DNA of 64,000 nt from Streptomyces scabichelini (GCF_011045015.1 NZ_JAAKZY010000021.1:1-64000); one strand, 5' to 3'. Positions 43,146 through 54,000 are shown, numbered from the stretch's first letter. The notes: generated from the letters alone by a model not told the origin. Program-made: numbers and translations.

Positions 43146-43193
43146 TCTTTCACCGGTTCCCTGGGCGGGACACCGGTGTGGCTACGTTTCCGG
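43146..43193 (+). promoter_or_regulatory. conserved cluster promoter element, copy 2
   Basis: TCTTTCACCGG (43146-43156) is followed 37 bases on by TACGTT (43183-43188) in the word TGGCTACGTTT, the same layout as at 31401 and 59462. The -10 ends only six bases before the GTG start at 43195, so the transcript is probably leaderless. It drives the main NRPS operon. Confidence 0.72.
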
Positions 43194-43194
43194 C

Positions 43195-44442
43195 GTGGCA
43201 GTCCAAATCCAGCCTTCCGTCGGCCAGTCCCTGCTCTGGTTCCTCGACCGCTACCGCGGCGAGGAAGGAGCCCTCAACTGCCCGACCCTGTGCCGAATCC
43301 GCGGGCCGCTCGACACGGCGCGGCTCTACCGCGCCGTCGCCGACGTCATGACGCGGCACGAAGCGCTGCGTACGACGTTCGCGGGTGGCGGGCGCCGGCT
43401 CAGGGCGCTGGTCGCCGAGGACGTGTCACCCCTGGTACACGAGGTCGACCTGTCCGGCGCGCCGGACCCGCAGGCGGCCGTCCGCGAGGCCGTCACGGCC
43501 GAGCTCGGCACCCGCATCGACCCGACGCAGAACGGGGTACGGCTCACCCTGTGGCGGCTCGCCGCGGACGAGCACGTGCTCTGCTTCAACATGCACCACA
43601 TGATCACCGACGCATGGTCGTGCCGCGTGATCCTCCAGGACCTGTGCGCGGCGCTGGACCGGCCCGAGGACGAGCCGGCCCCCGCGGCGGCCAGGCCCTA
43701 CTCGGCCTTCGCGGCGGACCAGCGGCAGGCCCTGGCCTCGGATGCGGGCAAACGGCTCACCGCGTTCTGGTCCAGGCAACTGCGCGACCTCACGCTCCCG
43801 CCGCTGCCTATGTCCCCCGCCACGCCAAGAGCGGAACGCGATACCGACCTCGTGCAGCACACGCTCGACGCCGGGACCGTGGCTGCGCTGGACGCCGTCG
43901 CGCGCAGCGAGCGCAGCACGTTGTTCGTCGGCCTGCTCACTGCCTACTACCGGGCCCTGCAGCAGGTCAGCGGCAGCAACGACCTGGCGGTGGCCACGCT
44001 GTTCGCCAACCGTGCGCCGGACTACCGCGACACCGTCGGGTTCCTGGCGAACATGGTGCTCCTGCGCACGCGGCTGCAGCACGGCGCGGACTTCGCCGCC
44101 GACCTGCGCGCCACGCACACCACCGTCATGGACGCGTTCGTCAATCAGGCACTGCCTCTCCAGATGCTGCCGCTCACCTTGAAGGATGCGAGCCGACGGC
44201 TGGACGACGTGGTCTTCCAGATGATGCCTGACCCCGTCTACAACACGCGGGCCGGCGGTCTGGACATCGAAGTCCTCGTACCGGACGACGTCGCGACGCG
44301 CTTCGAGCTGGAGCTGGTGGCCGTGCCGGCCGGCGACACGGTCCGCATCCTCCTGTTCTACAACCCCGACCGGTTCTCCCCGGAGTTCGTCCGCGAGCTG
44401 CTCGCCGCGTACGTCGAGATCTGCACGGCCTCGGCCGGCTGA
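43195..44442 (+). CDS. free-standing condensation domain protein
   Basis: This 415-residue protein is a single NRPS condensation domain with no A or carrier domain. The N-terminal C1-like segment is PSVGQSLLWFLDRYR, the catalytic motif is HHMITDAW (HHxxxD retained, final Gly replaced by Ala), and later motifs include DLAVATLFANRAPDYRDTVGFLANMVLLRT. It begins at GTG 43195, immediately downstream of the promoter -10, so translation may be leaderless. It is the first gene of the NRPS operon, 27 bp before the large NRPS. Its bond-forming role is unclear since all in-line condensations can be done by Cy domains. It might join a second acyl unit (for example from the FAAL/ACP pair) or act in dimerisation or release. 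Confidence 0.88.
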   Translation: MAVQIQPSVGQSLLWFLDRYRGEEGALNCPTLCRIRGPLDTARLYRAVADVMTRHEALRTTFAGGGRRLRALVAEDVSPLVHEVDLSGAPDPQAAVREAVTAELGTRIDPTQNGVRLTLWRLAADEHVLCFNMHHMITDAWSCRVILQDLCAALDRPEDEPAPAAARPYSAFAADQRQALASDAGKRLTAFWSRQLRDLTLPPLPMSPATPRAERDTDLVQHTLDAGTVAALDAVARSERSTLFVGLLTAYYRALQQVSGSNDLAVATLFANRAPDYRDTVGFLANMVLLRTRLQHGADFAADLRATHTTVMDAFVNQALPLQMLPLTLKDASRRLDDVVFQMMPDPVYNTRAGGLDIEVLVPDDVATRFELELVAVPAGDTVRILLFYNPDRFSPEFVRELLAAYVEICTASAG

Positions 44443-44469
44443 GCCATGGCCTGAGTAGGAAGGGTCCGC

Positions 44470-47400
44470 ATGATCGAGCAAGAAATCGGCCAAACGGAAC
44501 GTTCCCTGCCGCCGCAGGCGGACACCATCCGTGCGGAGGTCGCGGCGAAGCTCGGGATCCCGGCCACCGAGATCGGGGCAGACGACGATCTCGTGGGCCT
44601 CGGCCTCGACTCCCTCGGAGTCATGGTCCTCGCAACGGCCTGGCAGGCGGCCGGCGTGGACATCACCTTCGGCGACCTGATCGAGGAGCCCACGCTCACG
44701 GCCTGGGAGCGACTCCTGGGCCGGGGTGGTGCCACCCGGCAGGCGCCGGAGGAGCCGGTGCAGGACGGGACGTTCGCCTTGGCGCCGATGCAACACGCCT
44801 ACTGGTCCAGTCGGCGGCCTGGCATGCCGATGCGCACCGGCTCGCACTTCTACTTCGAATTCGACACCGGCCCGCTCGACGTCGGCCGGCTCGACCGGGC
44901 GGTCAGCGCGCTCCGCGCGCGGCACCCGATGCTGCGGACCTGTGTCAGCGAAGAAGGCAGCCAGCGGGTCCGGCCCGACCTCTGGGGGCTGGACGAGGTG
45001 GTGGACCTCCGCGGGCTCGACGCCGACGCGCGGGCCACGCGGCTGGAGAAGATCCGGGCGCAGATGTCCCACCAGACGCTGCGTATCGAGGACGGCCAGG
45101 GCGTGGACGCCCGGCTGGCCCTCGTCGACGAGGAGTCGTGCCGGCTGTTCCTCGACATCGACATGATCGTCTGCGACGCCGGGAGCTTCGGCATCGTGGT
45201 CGGTGACCTCGCGCGGCTCTACGCCGCGGACGGCATCGACGAGCGGCCGCCGGCCCTGCGGTACCCCGACTACCTGCGGCTGGTCGAGCAGTCGGACCGT
45301 ATCCGTGACCGGGACGTCGCGTACTGGCGCGACCGGGCCGAGTCCCTGCCCACCGCACCCGCGCTTCCGCTGTCCACCGCTCCCGAACAGCTCGACGAGG
45401 TCGTGACGGTGCGGCGGCACGCGTGGCTCCCGCCCGAGGCCTACGCCCGGTTGGCCGAACTGGCCCGGGAACACCGGGTGACGACCTCCATGACCCTCGC
45501 CACGGTGTACGCCGATGTGCTCGCGGCGTGGAGCGACAGTCCCAACTTCCTCCTCAACCTCCCCGTGCTGAACCGGCTCCCGGTCCACCCGGAGGTCAAC
45601 GAGTTGGTCGGCGACTTCACGGATCTGCTGCTGCTGGAGGTCCGCCCCGACCCGACCAGGCCGTTCATCGACCGGGTCCGGGCCGTCCAGGAGCAGTACC
45701 GGCGCGATGCCGCCCACTCCACTTACGGTGGCACCTCCGTCCTGCGCGACCTGGCACGCACCGCGGCCGGGCTCGGCCACCGCTCCGGGGTGGTGTTCAC
45801 CAGTGCGATGAGCCTGGGCGAGCTGTTCGACGCGCCCGCACGGGAACTGCTCGGCCAGCCGGTCTGGATGAGCTCGCAGACCCCGGGCGTCTGGCTCGAC
45901 CTGCAGCTCGTCGAGCGGGACGGGGGCCTGCTGATCAACTGGGAGGCCGCCGAGAACCTGTTCAGCCCGGGTGTGCCGGCCGCCATGCTCGAGGCGTTCG
46001 TGGACCGGGTGCGGCAGCTCGCCACGGTTGCCGGCGCCTGGTCCCAGCCGTTGCCGGTGTCGTTGCCGGTGGGTCAGGCGGTGGTGCGGGAGCGGGTGAA
46101 TGCGACTGAGGCGCCGATTGAGCCGCGGTTGCTGCATCAGCCGGTGTTTGCGCATGCGGCGAGGGTTCCGGATCGTGTCGCGGTCCGGGTCGGCGACACT
46201 GGCCGGGTTCTTACCTACGGTGAGCTGGCCGGTGAGGCCATGGCGATCGCGGGGTGTCTGCGTGTCCGGGGGATGCGTGAGGGTGACCCGGTCGCCGTCT
46301 CGGTTCCCAAGGGGCCGGATCAGATCACCGCTGTGTTGGGCGTGCTGGCCGCTGGTGGCTGTTACGTGCCGATCGGTGTTGATCAGCCGCCTGCCCGGCG
46401 TAACCGGATTCTGGCCACCGCCGGGGCCGGTCATGCTCTGGTCACCGGAGATTACGAGGCTGGGGAGTGGCCGGCGGAGGTGCAGGTCATCGACCTGTTC
46501 AATGCTGCCGCGCATCCGCCGTTGAAGGTGCCGGCCGAGCCGTCCCCGGACGAGCTGGCGTATGTCATCTTCACCTCCGGTTCGACCGGTGAGCCCAAGG
46601 GTGTGGAGATCACCCATGCCGCGGCGGCCAACACGATCGATGCCCTCAACGACCGATATGGCATCGGGTCGGAAGATCGTGTGCTGGCTGTCTCCGCTTT
46701 GGACTTCGACTTGTCCGTCTACGACATCTTCGGCCTGCTGGCCGCCGGTGGGCAGGTCGTCAGCATCACCGAGGACATCCGCCGTGAGGCCGCTGCCTGG
46801 GCCCGGCTCGTCCGGCAGCACGACATCACGGTGTGGAACACGGTCCCGACGTTGCTGGAGATGCTCCTCATCGCTGCGGAGGACCGGCACCGGCTGCCGA
46901 GTCTGAAGGTGGCGATGGTCTCCGGCGACTGGGTCGGCCTCGATCTCATGGACCGGCTGCGGGCGGTCGCGCCGACTGCCCGGCTGGTCGCGATGGGCGG
47001 CGCCACCGAAGCCGCCATCTGGTCGAATGTCTTCGACGTCGACCGTATCGATCCGGCCTGGGTGTCGATCCCGTACGGGCATCCGCTGCCCAACCAGCGC
47101 TACCGGGTGGTGGATCCGTACGGCCGGGATCGTCCGGACTGGGTTCCGGGCGAGTTGTGGATCGGCGGTACAGGTGTGGCCCGCGGCTACCGCGGCGATC
47201 CGCAGCGCACCGCGGCCTCGTTCCCCACCACCGACGACGGCCGGCGCTGGTACCGCACCGGCGATCAGGGCCGCTATCACCCCGACGGGAGCCTGGAGTT
47301 CCTCGGTCGCACCGACCATCAGGTCAAGGTCCGCGGCCACCGCATCGAGCTCGGCGAGATCGAGACCCGGATGCGGGAGCTGCCCGGCGTCTCCCATGCG

Positions 47401-50400
47401 GTGGCCTGGGTGGATGCCGCCGGTACCGGGAAGCGTCTGGTGGCCGCCGTCGCCGGTACGGGCCTGGAGGCGGACGGTGTACGGGCGCAGCTCGCGGCCG
47501 CTGTCCCCGGCTACATGGTCCCCGAGCACATCCAGCTCCTGGACGCGATGCCCCTGACCCCCAACGGCAAAATCGACCGAGCGAAGGTGCAGACGGACCT
47601 CGCAGAGCAGCTCGCTGCGCACACCGAAGCCGGCGCAACTGCGGCCACTGAGCTCACCGGAGTGGAGGCCACCCTCGCCGCCGTGTGGGCCGAGTTGTTC
47701 GGCTCGCCATCGCTCACGAGCGAGTCGAACTTCTTCCACCTCGGCGGCGACAGCCTGCTGGCCACCCGGATGCTGGCGGACCTGCGCCGCAAAGGCCTCT
47801 CCGGCAGCCTGGGCGACCTGTTCAGCTCCCCGACCGTCGCGGGCTTCGCCGGCCGACTCGCCCCGCTGGACGGCTCCGGCGACGAAACCGGCGTCATCGA
47901 GGTCGACCTGGAGCGCAGGCACGACCCGTTCGCGCTGACGGACGTGCAGCGCGCCTACTGGCTGGGCCGCCACCCCGACTTCGCCCTGGGCGGGGTCGGC
48001 TCCTACTGGTACTGGGAGTTCGAAGCCGACTCGGTGGACCTCATGCGCCTCGAGGACGCCTGGAACCGGGTCATCGAGCGGCACGAGATGATGCGCGCTG
48101 TCCTCGACGACAACGGCAGCCAGCGCATCTTGCCGACCGTGCCGCGCTTCCGGCTCGCGGTACGTACCACGACCAGGGCAGACCACGACGAAGCCGTGGC
48201 CGAACTGCGCCGCATGGACAGCCAGATCCTGGACGTGACGAGCTGGCCGCTGTTCGATGTGCGCGCGGTCCAGTGCGACGACGGGCGTACGGTGATCGGC
48301 GTCGGGTTCGACTACATCGTCCTCGACGCGCTCAGCATCGTCACGGTCCTCAGCGAGGTCTCGGCCCGGTACACCGACCCTGGCACGGAGCTGCCGGAGC
48401 TGGAGCTGTCATTCCGGGACTACCTGCGGGCCACCAAGGTCGACGACGCCGTCCGCCGGCGCGACGAGGACTACTGGCTCCGGACGATCGATGAGCTGCC
48501 ACCGCCGCCGGTGCTGCCGCTGCAGGTCGAGCCCGAGCAGGTGGGAAAGCCCCGGTTCGCCCGGCGCGAGTTCCGGATCGAGCCGGACCAGTGGCAGCAA
48601 CTGCGGCGGCGGACCGCCGAGCACGGACTGACCATCTCGACGGTCGTGGCCACGGCGTTCGCCGAAGTGCTGGCCGCGTGGAGCGCTGACCCCGCACTGA
48701 CCCTCACCCTGACCGTCTTCGACCGCCAGAACCTCCATCCCGAGGTCAACGAGGTGGTCGGCGACTTCACCTCCCTGATGCTGCTGGGTCACACGAGCAC
48801 ACCCGACGAGCCGTGGGCACAGACCGTACGCAGGGTGCAGGGGCAGGTCTGGGAAGGCATGGAGCACAACGGCGTCTCCGCGACCTGGGTGCTGCAGCAG
48901 CTCGCACAGCGCCAGGGCGCGGCGCAGATGCTCATGCCCGTCGTCTTCACCTCGACCCTGGGAGTTGCCGGGGCATTCCCCGACCTGGAGCTCTCCTTCG
49001 GAACCCAGACCCGAGGCCTGTCGCAGACCCCGCAGGTCACCCTGGACTGCCAGGTGATCGAGCAGGGCGGCGGACTCAACGTCAACTGGGACTACGTCGA
49101 GGGCCTGTTCTCGCCCGGCGTCATCGAAGCCGCCTCCGATGCGATGCGCTCTCTCCTGGAGTCACTGGCCGACCACGACTGGAACGAAGCACCGTTGCCG
49201 GTTTTGGTGCCGGTCGATCAGGCAGCGGTGCGGGAGCGGGTGAATGCGACTGACGTGCCGATTGAGCCGCGGTTGCTGCATCAGCCGGTGTTTGCGCATG
49301 CGGTGCGGGTTCCGGATCGTGTCGCGGTCCGGGCGGGCGGCACCGGCCGGGTCCTCACCTATGGTGAGCTGGCCGGTCAGGCGCTGGCGATCGCGGGTTG
49401 TCTGCGTGCCCGGGGGGTGCGTGAGGGTGATCCGGTGGCGGTGTCGGTGCCCAAGGGTCCTGATCAGATCACCGCTGTCCTAGGGGTCTTGGCCGCTGGT
49501 GGCTGCTACGTACCCATCGGCGTGGATCAGCCGGCCGCACGGCGCAACCGGATTCTGGCCACCGCCGGGGCCGGGCACGTGCTGGTTACCGGGGACCATG
49601 ATCCTGGGCAATGGCCGGCGGAGGTCGAGCTCATCGACCTGCTCGATGCGGCTGCCCATCCGCCGTTGAAGGTGCCGGCCCAGCCGTCCCCGGACGAGCT
49701 GGCGTATGTCATCTTCACCTCCGGCTCGACCGGGGAGCCCAAGGGTGTCGAGATCACCCACGCGGCGGCGGCGAACACGATCGACGCGCTCAACGACCGC
49801 TACGTGATCGGGGCGAAGGACCGGGTGCTGGCGGTCTCCGCTTTGGACTTCGACCTGTCGGTCTACGACATCTTCGGTCTGCTGGCGGTCGGCGGGCAGG
49901 TGGTCACCATCACTGAGGACATCCGTCGTGAGGCGGCGGCCTGGGCCCGTTTGGTGCGGCAGCATGACATCACGGTGTGGAACACGGTTCCCACGCTGCT
50001 GGACATGCTGCTGATCGCTGCGGAGGGCCGGCACCGGCTGCCGAGTCTGAAGGTGGCGATGGTCTCCGGCGACTGGGTCGGCCTCGATCTCATGGACCGG
50101 CTGAATGCGATCGCGCCGCACGCCCGCCTGGTCGCCATGGGTGGTGCCACCGAGGCGGCGATCTGGTCGAATGTCTTCGACGTCGACCGTATCGATCCGG
50201 CCTGGGTGTCGATCCCGTACGGGCATCCGCTGCCCAACCAGCGCTACCGGGTGGTGGATCCGTACGGCCGGGATCGTCCGGACTGGGTTCCGGGCGAGTT
50301 GTGGATCGGCGGCGCGGGTGTGGCCCGCGGCTACCGCGGCGATCCGCAGCGCACCGCGGCCTCGTTCCCCACCACCGACGACGGCCGGCGCTGGTACCGC

Positions 50401-51060
50401 ACCGGCGATCAGGGCCGCTATCACCCCGACGGGAGCCTGGAGTTCCTCGGTCGCACCGACCATCAGGTCAAGGTCCGCGGCCACCGCATCGAGCTCGGCG
50501 AGATCGAGACCCGGATGCGGGAGCTGCCCGGCGTCTCCCATGCGGTGGCCTGGGTGGATGCCGCCGGTACCGGGAAGCGTCTGGTGGCCGCCGTCGCCGG
50601 TACGGGCCTGGAGGCGGACGGTGTACGGGCGCAGCTCGCGGCCGCTGTCCCCGGCTACATGGTCCCCGAGCACATCCAGCTCCTGGACGCGATGCCCCTG
50701 ACCCCCAACGGCAAAATCGACCGAGCGGCCCTGGCCCGCGCCTCGACGGCGGCCGTCGAACCAGCCCGGATCCGTCACGCTCCGCAGGGCACGACGGAAT
50801 GCGCCGTCGCCGAGATCTGGCAGGACGTGCTGGAGGTCACCGAGATCTCCCGCGACGCCGGCTTCTTCGAACTCGGCGGAGACAGCCTGACCGCGATGCA
50901 CGTGGCCCAGCGCCTCGCCCGGCGCTTCGCCGTCGAACTCACTCTGCGGCAACTGTTCGACCACCCCACACTCACCCAGGTGGCAGCCCTCATCGACGAA
51001 CTGACCCGGGTGACCGACGACCTCGACGCGCCCGTCCGACTGGAAGAAGGTGTCTTGTGA
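44470..51060 (+). CDS. NRPS: ArCP-Cy-A(Cys)-PCP-Cy-A(Cys)-PCP
   Basis: This 2196-residue synthetase resembles PchE and HMWP2. The order is: aryl carrier at 15-85 (GLGLDSL, Ser48); Cy1 at about 98-520 with the cyclisation motif D231MIVCDAGS (DxxxxDxxS); A1 at about 545-1035; PCP1 Ser1095 (LGGDSLLA); Cy2 at about 1150-1570 with D1281YIVLDALS; A2 at about 1590-2085; PCP2 Ser2139 (LGGDSLTA). Pocket residues of both A domains read D-L-Y-N-M-S-M-I-W, the cysteine code of thiazoline-forming modules. It should extend an aryl starter by two cysteines, each cyclised to a thiazoline. A1 and A2 are nearly identical, and both show lower GC at third positions in their 5' part than flanking DNA. The ATG at 44470 has AGGAAGG upstream. 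Confidence 0.94.
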   Translation: MIEQEIGQTERSLPPQADTIRAEVAAKLGIPATEIGADDDLVGLGLDSLGVMVLATAWQAAGVDITFGDLIEEPTLTAWERLLGRGGATRQAPEEPVQDGTFALAPMQHAYWSSRRPGMPMRTGSHFYFEFDTGPLDVGRLDRAVSALRARHPMLRTCVSEEGSQRVRPDLWGLDEVVDLRGLDADARATRLEKIRAQMSHQTLRIEDGQGVDARLALVDEESCRLFLDIDMIVCDAGSFGIVVGDLARLYAADGIDERPPALRYPDYLRLVEQSDRIRDRDVAYWRDRAESLPTAPALPLSTAPEQLDEVVTVRRHAWLPPEAYARLAELAREHRVTTSMTLATVYADVLAAWSDSPNFLLNLPVLNRLPVHPEVNELVGDFTDLLLLEVRPDPTRPFIDRVRAVQEQYRRDAAHSTYGGTSVLRDLARTAAGLGHRSGVVFTSAMSLGELFDAPARELLGQPVWMSSQTPGVWLDLQLVERDGGLLINWEAAENLFSPGVPAAMLEAFVDRVRQLATVAGAWSQPLPVSLPVGQAVVRERVNATEAPIEPRLLHQPVFAHAARVPDRVAVRVGDTGRVLTYGELAGEAMAIAGCLRVRGMREGDPVAVSVPKGPDQITAVLGVLAAGGCYVPIGVDQPPARRNRILATAGAGHALVTGDYEAGEWPAEVQVIDLFNAAAHPPLKVPAEPSPDELAYVIFTSGSTGEPKGVEITHAAAANTIDALNDRYGIGSEDRVLAVSALDFDLSVYDIFGLLAAGGQVVSITEDIRREAAAWARLVRQHDITVWNTVPTLLEMLLIAAEDRHRLPSLKVAMVSGDWVGLDLMDRLRAVAPTARLVAMGGATEAAIWSNVFDVDRIDPAWVSIPYGHPLPNQRYRVVDPYGRDRPDWVPGELWIGGTGVARGYRGDPQRTAASFPTTDDGRRWYRTGDQGRYHPDGSLEFLGRTDHQVKVRGHRIELGEIETRMRELPGVSHAVAWVDAAGTGKRLVAAVAGTGLEADGVRAQLAAAVPGYMVPEHIQLLDAMPLTPNGKIDRAKVQTDLAEQLAAHTEAGATAATELTGVEATLAAVWAELFGSPSLTSESNFFHLGGDSLLATRMLADLRRKGLSGSLGDLFSSPTVAGFAGRLAPLDGSGDETGVIEVDLERRHDPFALTDVQRAYWLGRHPDFALGGVGSYWYWEFEADSVDLMRLEDAWNRVIERHEMMRAVLDDNGSQRILPTVPRFRLAVRTTTRADHDEAVAELRRMDSQILDVTSWPLFDVRAVQCDDGRTVIGVGFDYIVLDALSIVTVLSEVSARYTDPGTELPELELSFRDYLRATKVDDAVRRRDEDYWLRTIDELPPPPVLPLQVEPEQVGKPRFARREFRIEPDQWQQLRRRTAEHGLTISTVVATAFAEVLAAWSADPALTLTLTVFDRQNLHPEVNEVVGDFTSLMLLGHTSTPDEPWAQTVRRVQGQVWEGMEHNGVSATWVLQQLAQRQGAAQMLMPVVFTSTLGVAGAFPDLELSFGTQTRGLSQTPQVTLDCQVIEQGGGLNVNWDYVEGLFSPGVIEAASDAMRSLLESLADHDWNEAPLPVLVPVDQAAVRERVNATDVPIEPRLLHQPVFAHAVRVPDRVAVRAGGTGRVLTYGELAGQALAIAGCLRARGVREGDPVAVSVPKGPDQITAVLGVLAAGGCYVPIGVDQPAARRNRILATAGAGHVLVTGDHDPGQWPAEVELIDLLDAAAHPPLKVPAQPSPDELAYVIFTSGSTGEPKGVEITHAAAANTIDALNDRYVIGAKDRVLAVSALDFDLSVYDIFGLLAVGGQVVTITEDIRREAAAWARLVRQHDITVWNTVPTLLDMLLIAAEGRHRLPSLKVAMVSGDWVGLDLMDRLNAIAPHARLVAMGGATEAAIWSNVFDVDRIDPAWVSIPYGHPLPNQRYRVVDPYGRDRPDWVPGELWIGGAGVARGYRGDPQRTAASFPTTDDGRRWYRTGDQGRYHPDGSLEFLGRTDHQVKVRGHRIELGEIETRMRELPGVSHAVAWVDAAGTGKRLVAAVAGTGLEADGVRAQLAAAVPGYMVPEHIQLLDAMPLTPNGKIDRAALARASTAAVEPARIRHAPQGTTECAVAEIWQDVLEVTEISRDAGFFELGGDSLTAMHVAQRLARRFAVELTLRQLFDHPTLTQVAALIDELTRVTDDLDAPVRLEEGVL
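46051..47583 (+). repeat. duplicated cysteine A-domain block, copy 1
   Basis: This block and 49195-50727 align without gaps at an offset of 3144 bp. From about 47020 to 47583 the two are essentially identical, the only difference I noticed being GGTACAGGT versus GGCGCGGGT at 47165/50309. In the 5' part (from 46084) the DNA uses codons with more A/T at third positions than its surroundings. The block spans an entire A domain from the linker after Cy to the A10 motif. Confidence 0.9.
49195..50727 (+). repeat. duplicated cysteine A-domain block, copy 2
   Basis: This is the second copy of the A-domain block (see 46051-47583). It diverges silently in the middle, but its last 560 bp match copy 1 almost perfectly, suggesting recent gene conversion. 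Identity ends sharply at the A10 lysine motif, after which PCP1 and PCP2 are unrelated at DNA level. Confidence 0.9.
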
Positions 51061-54000
51061 CTGCCAGCGACGTCATCGCCGAGCTTGGACTGGCCGGCAT
51101 CCAACTGTGGGAAGACGACGGAAAGCTTCGCTTCCGCGGCCCCGAGGGGGCGATGACGCCGGAGCGTCGTGCCCTGATCGCCGGCCGCCGCGACGAAGTG
51201 CTCCGTGTGCTGCGCGAGCAGGACAGTCAGGCAGTGCACTCCGAGCCCGAGGCGCGCTTCGAGCCCTTCCCGCTGACCGATGTGCAGTCCGCCTACCTCC
51301 TCGGCCGACGGGACGCGTTCGAGTACGGCTCGGTGCCGTGCCACGCCTACGGCGAGCTGTTCTTTGACTCCCTCGATCGCGACCGCCTCCAGCAGGCCTG
51401 GTCGACGGTGGTCGACCGGCACGACATGCTGCGCATTGTCATCGACTACGACGGCTTCCAGCGCGTCCTGGAGAACCCGCCGGCCCCGGTGATCGACTGG
51501 ACCGACGCGCGTGACCTGCCCCCGGCTGCCGCAGAAGACCGGCTGGCGAAGACCCGGGAGCGGCTCTCTCACGAGTCGAAGGAGGTCACCGAGTGCCCGC
51601 TGTACAGCATCGCGGTCACTGAGCTCGCCGACCGTGCCGTACTGCACTTCTCCATCGACTTCCTGATCGCGGACTACGTGAGCATCTACCGGCTGCTGGA
51701 CGAGTTCGGCGCGTTCTACGAGAACCCCGGCACGGAACTGCCGGCGCCGGCGATCAGCTTCCGCGACTATCTGCGAGCCGAGCGCACCATGCGACAGGGG
51801 CCGGCCTACGAACGTGACCGGGCGTACTGGCTGGAGCGCCTGGACCAGCTGCCGGCCGCGCCGGAGCTGCCGGTGGTTGCCGAGCCGAGCCGGTACGGGG
51901 CTGCCCGGTTCACCCGGCGGGAGATGTACCTGGACGCCGACGCCTGGGCCGCTCTGAAGCAGCGTGCCGGCACCCACCACCTGTCCGCGTCGAACGTGGT
52001 CATGGCCGCGTACGCCGAGGTGCTCGCACTGTGGAGTCGCCGTCCCCGGTTCACGCTCGACCTCACGGTCCTCAGCCGGCTGCCGCTGCACCAGGACGTC
52101 ACCGCGATCGTGGGCGACTTCACCTCTGTGGAGCTGCTGGCTGTCGACACGACGGCCGCCGCCGACTTCCTCGGCCGCGCCAAGGCGCTCAGTGAGCAGC
52201 TCTTCGAGGACTTGGACCATCGCCTCTTCTCCGGGGTGGAGGTAATCCGCGAGCTGAGCCGCCGCCGCGGGCAGCAGGGCGCACTGATGCCGGTGGTGTT
52301 CACCAGCGCGATCGGGCTGTCGGGCGTATCGGCGCCCTCGGGTCCCATGCGCACCCGGATCGAGAACGGCATCAGCCAGACCCCGCAGGCCTGGCTCGAC
52401 TGCCAGGCCATGGAGGACGGCAAGGGCCTCCTGATCAACTGGGACTCGCGCGACGACGTGATCCCCCCGGCCGTGCTGGACGACATGTTCGCGGCCTTCG
52501 AGACGCTTCTGCACGGCTTGGCCGACGACGACGCCGCCTGGTACGGCGACGCCCCGGTGGCGCTGCCCGCGGCCCAGCTCGCCCGGCGTGCCGAAGTCAA
52601 CGACACGGCCCGGCCGTTGAGCACGGCCCTGCTCCCCGATGCTCTCGTCGAGCAGGCGCTGGCCCGTCCCGACGCCGTGGCCGTCGTGGACGGCGGCGGG
52701 GCCGCGGTCACCTACCGGGAGCTGCTGGCGCGGGCCGGCGCGGTGGCGGCCGCGCTGCGCGCGGCCGGCCACGGTCGCGGCGACCGCGTCGGCGTCGTCA
52801 TGGACAAGAGCTGGCATCAGGTGGCGGCCGCGGTCGGCATCCTGCTGGCCGACGGGGCGTACGTGCCGGTCGAAACCAGCCAGCCGGAGGCCCGCAGCCG
52901 GCGGATTCTGGACGTCGCGGGCGTGCGCATCGTGCTCACCCGCTCGGGGGACGAGGCGACCGTGCCGCAGGAGTGCGCCCGTATCGATGTCGACACCCTC
53001 GCCGATGCCGAGGGCACCCCGCACCGTCCGCAGGGAACGCCACAGGACTCCGCCTACGTCATCTTCACCTCCGGCTCCACCGGCGAGCCCAAGGGCGTGG
53101 AGATCAGCCACGAGGCGGCCGTCAACACGCTGGACGACGTGTGCCGGCGCTTCTCCGTCACCGCGGACGACGCCGTACTCGGGCTCTCCAGCCTCGCCTT
53201 CGACCTGTCCGTCTTCGACATCTTCGGCGTGCTCGGCCGCGGCGGGACCCTGGTCCTGCCCGACGCCCGGCGGCGCACCGACCCGTCCCACTGGGCCGCG
53301 CTCGTCGCAGACCACCGGGTGACCGTGCTCAACACCGTGCCGGCGCAGATGATGCTGCTGGAGGAGTACCTGCGCGGCGCGGCCGTCGACTGCGCCGGCG
53401 TGCGGCTCGCCATGATGTCGGGCGACTGGATACCGGTGTCCCTGCCCGACGCGATCCGCTCCCGCATCCCGTCGATCGAGCTCGCGAGCCTGGGCGGCGC
53501 AACGGAGGCCGCGATCTGGTCGATCGCCTACCCGATCGGCCGAGTCGACGCCACCTGGCCGAGCATCCCTTACGGGACGCCGCTGGAGAACCAGCGCTTC
53601 CATGTGCTCGACAGCACGATGCGGGCGCGACCCGACCTTGTTGTCGGCGACCTGTACATCGCCGGCGCCGGCCTCGCCAAGGGGTACCTGGGCGATCCGG
53701 AGAAGACCGCGCGCTCCTTCGTCGAGCTGCCGTCCGGGGAGCGGGTCTACCGCACCGGAGACCTGGGCCGCTATCTGCCCGACGGGACGATCGAATTCAT
53801 CGGCCGTGACGACCGCCAGGTCAAGATCCGTGGCCACCGCGTCGAACTCGCCGAGGTCGAGTCCGCGCTGGCCGCCGAGCCGGACGTCAACGCGGTCGCC
53901 GTGACGACCCGGGGCCAGCGCAACGAGCGCAGGCTCGTCGCCTTCGTCGAGACCGCCGGCAGCGAGGCCGCCCCCGCCCCTGCGTCGGACGATGCCGACC

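Noticed and set aside
43426..48186. Very long minus-strand open frame (1586 codons) opposite the NRPS genes
   Set aside because: It is the antisense shadow of the C-domain and NRPS genes: low-complexity R/G/H/D-rich composition, no domains, and its frame follows the GC-rich third positions of the real genes.
49977..51056. In-frame upstream extension of the second NRPS
   Set aside because: The extension overlaps the A2-PCP2 part of the first NRPS and has no domain. The docking domain begins exactly at the GTG at 51057, which overlaps the previous stop.
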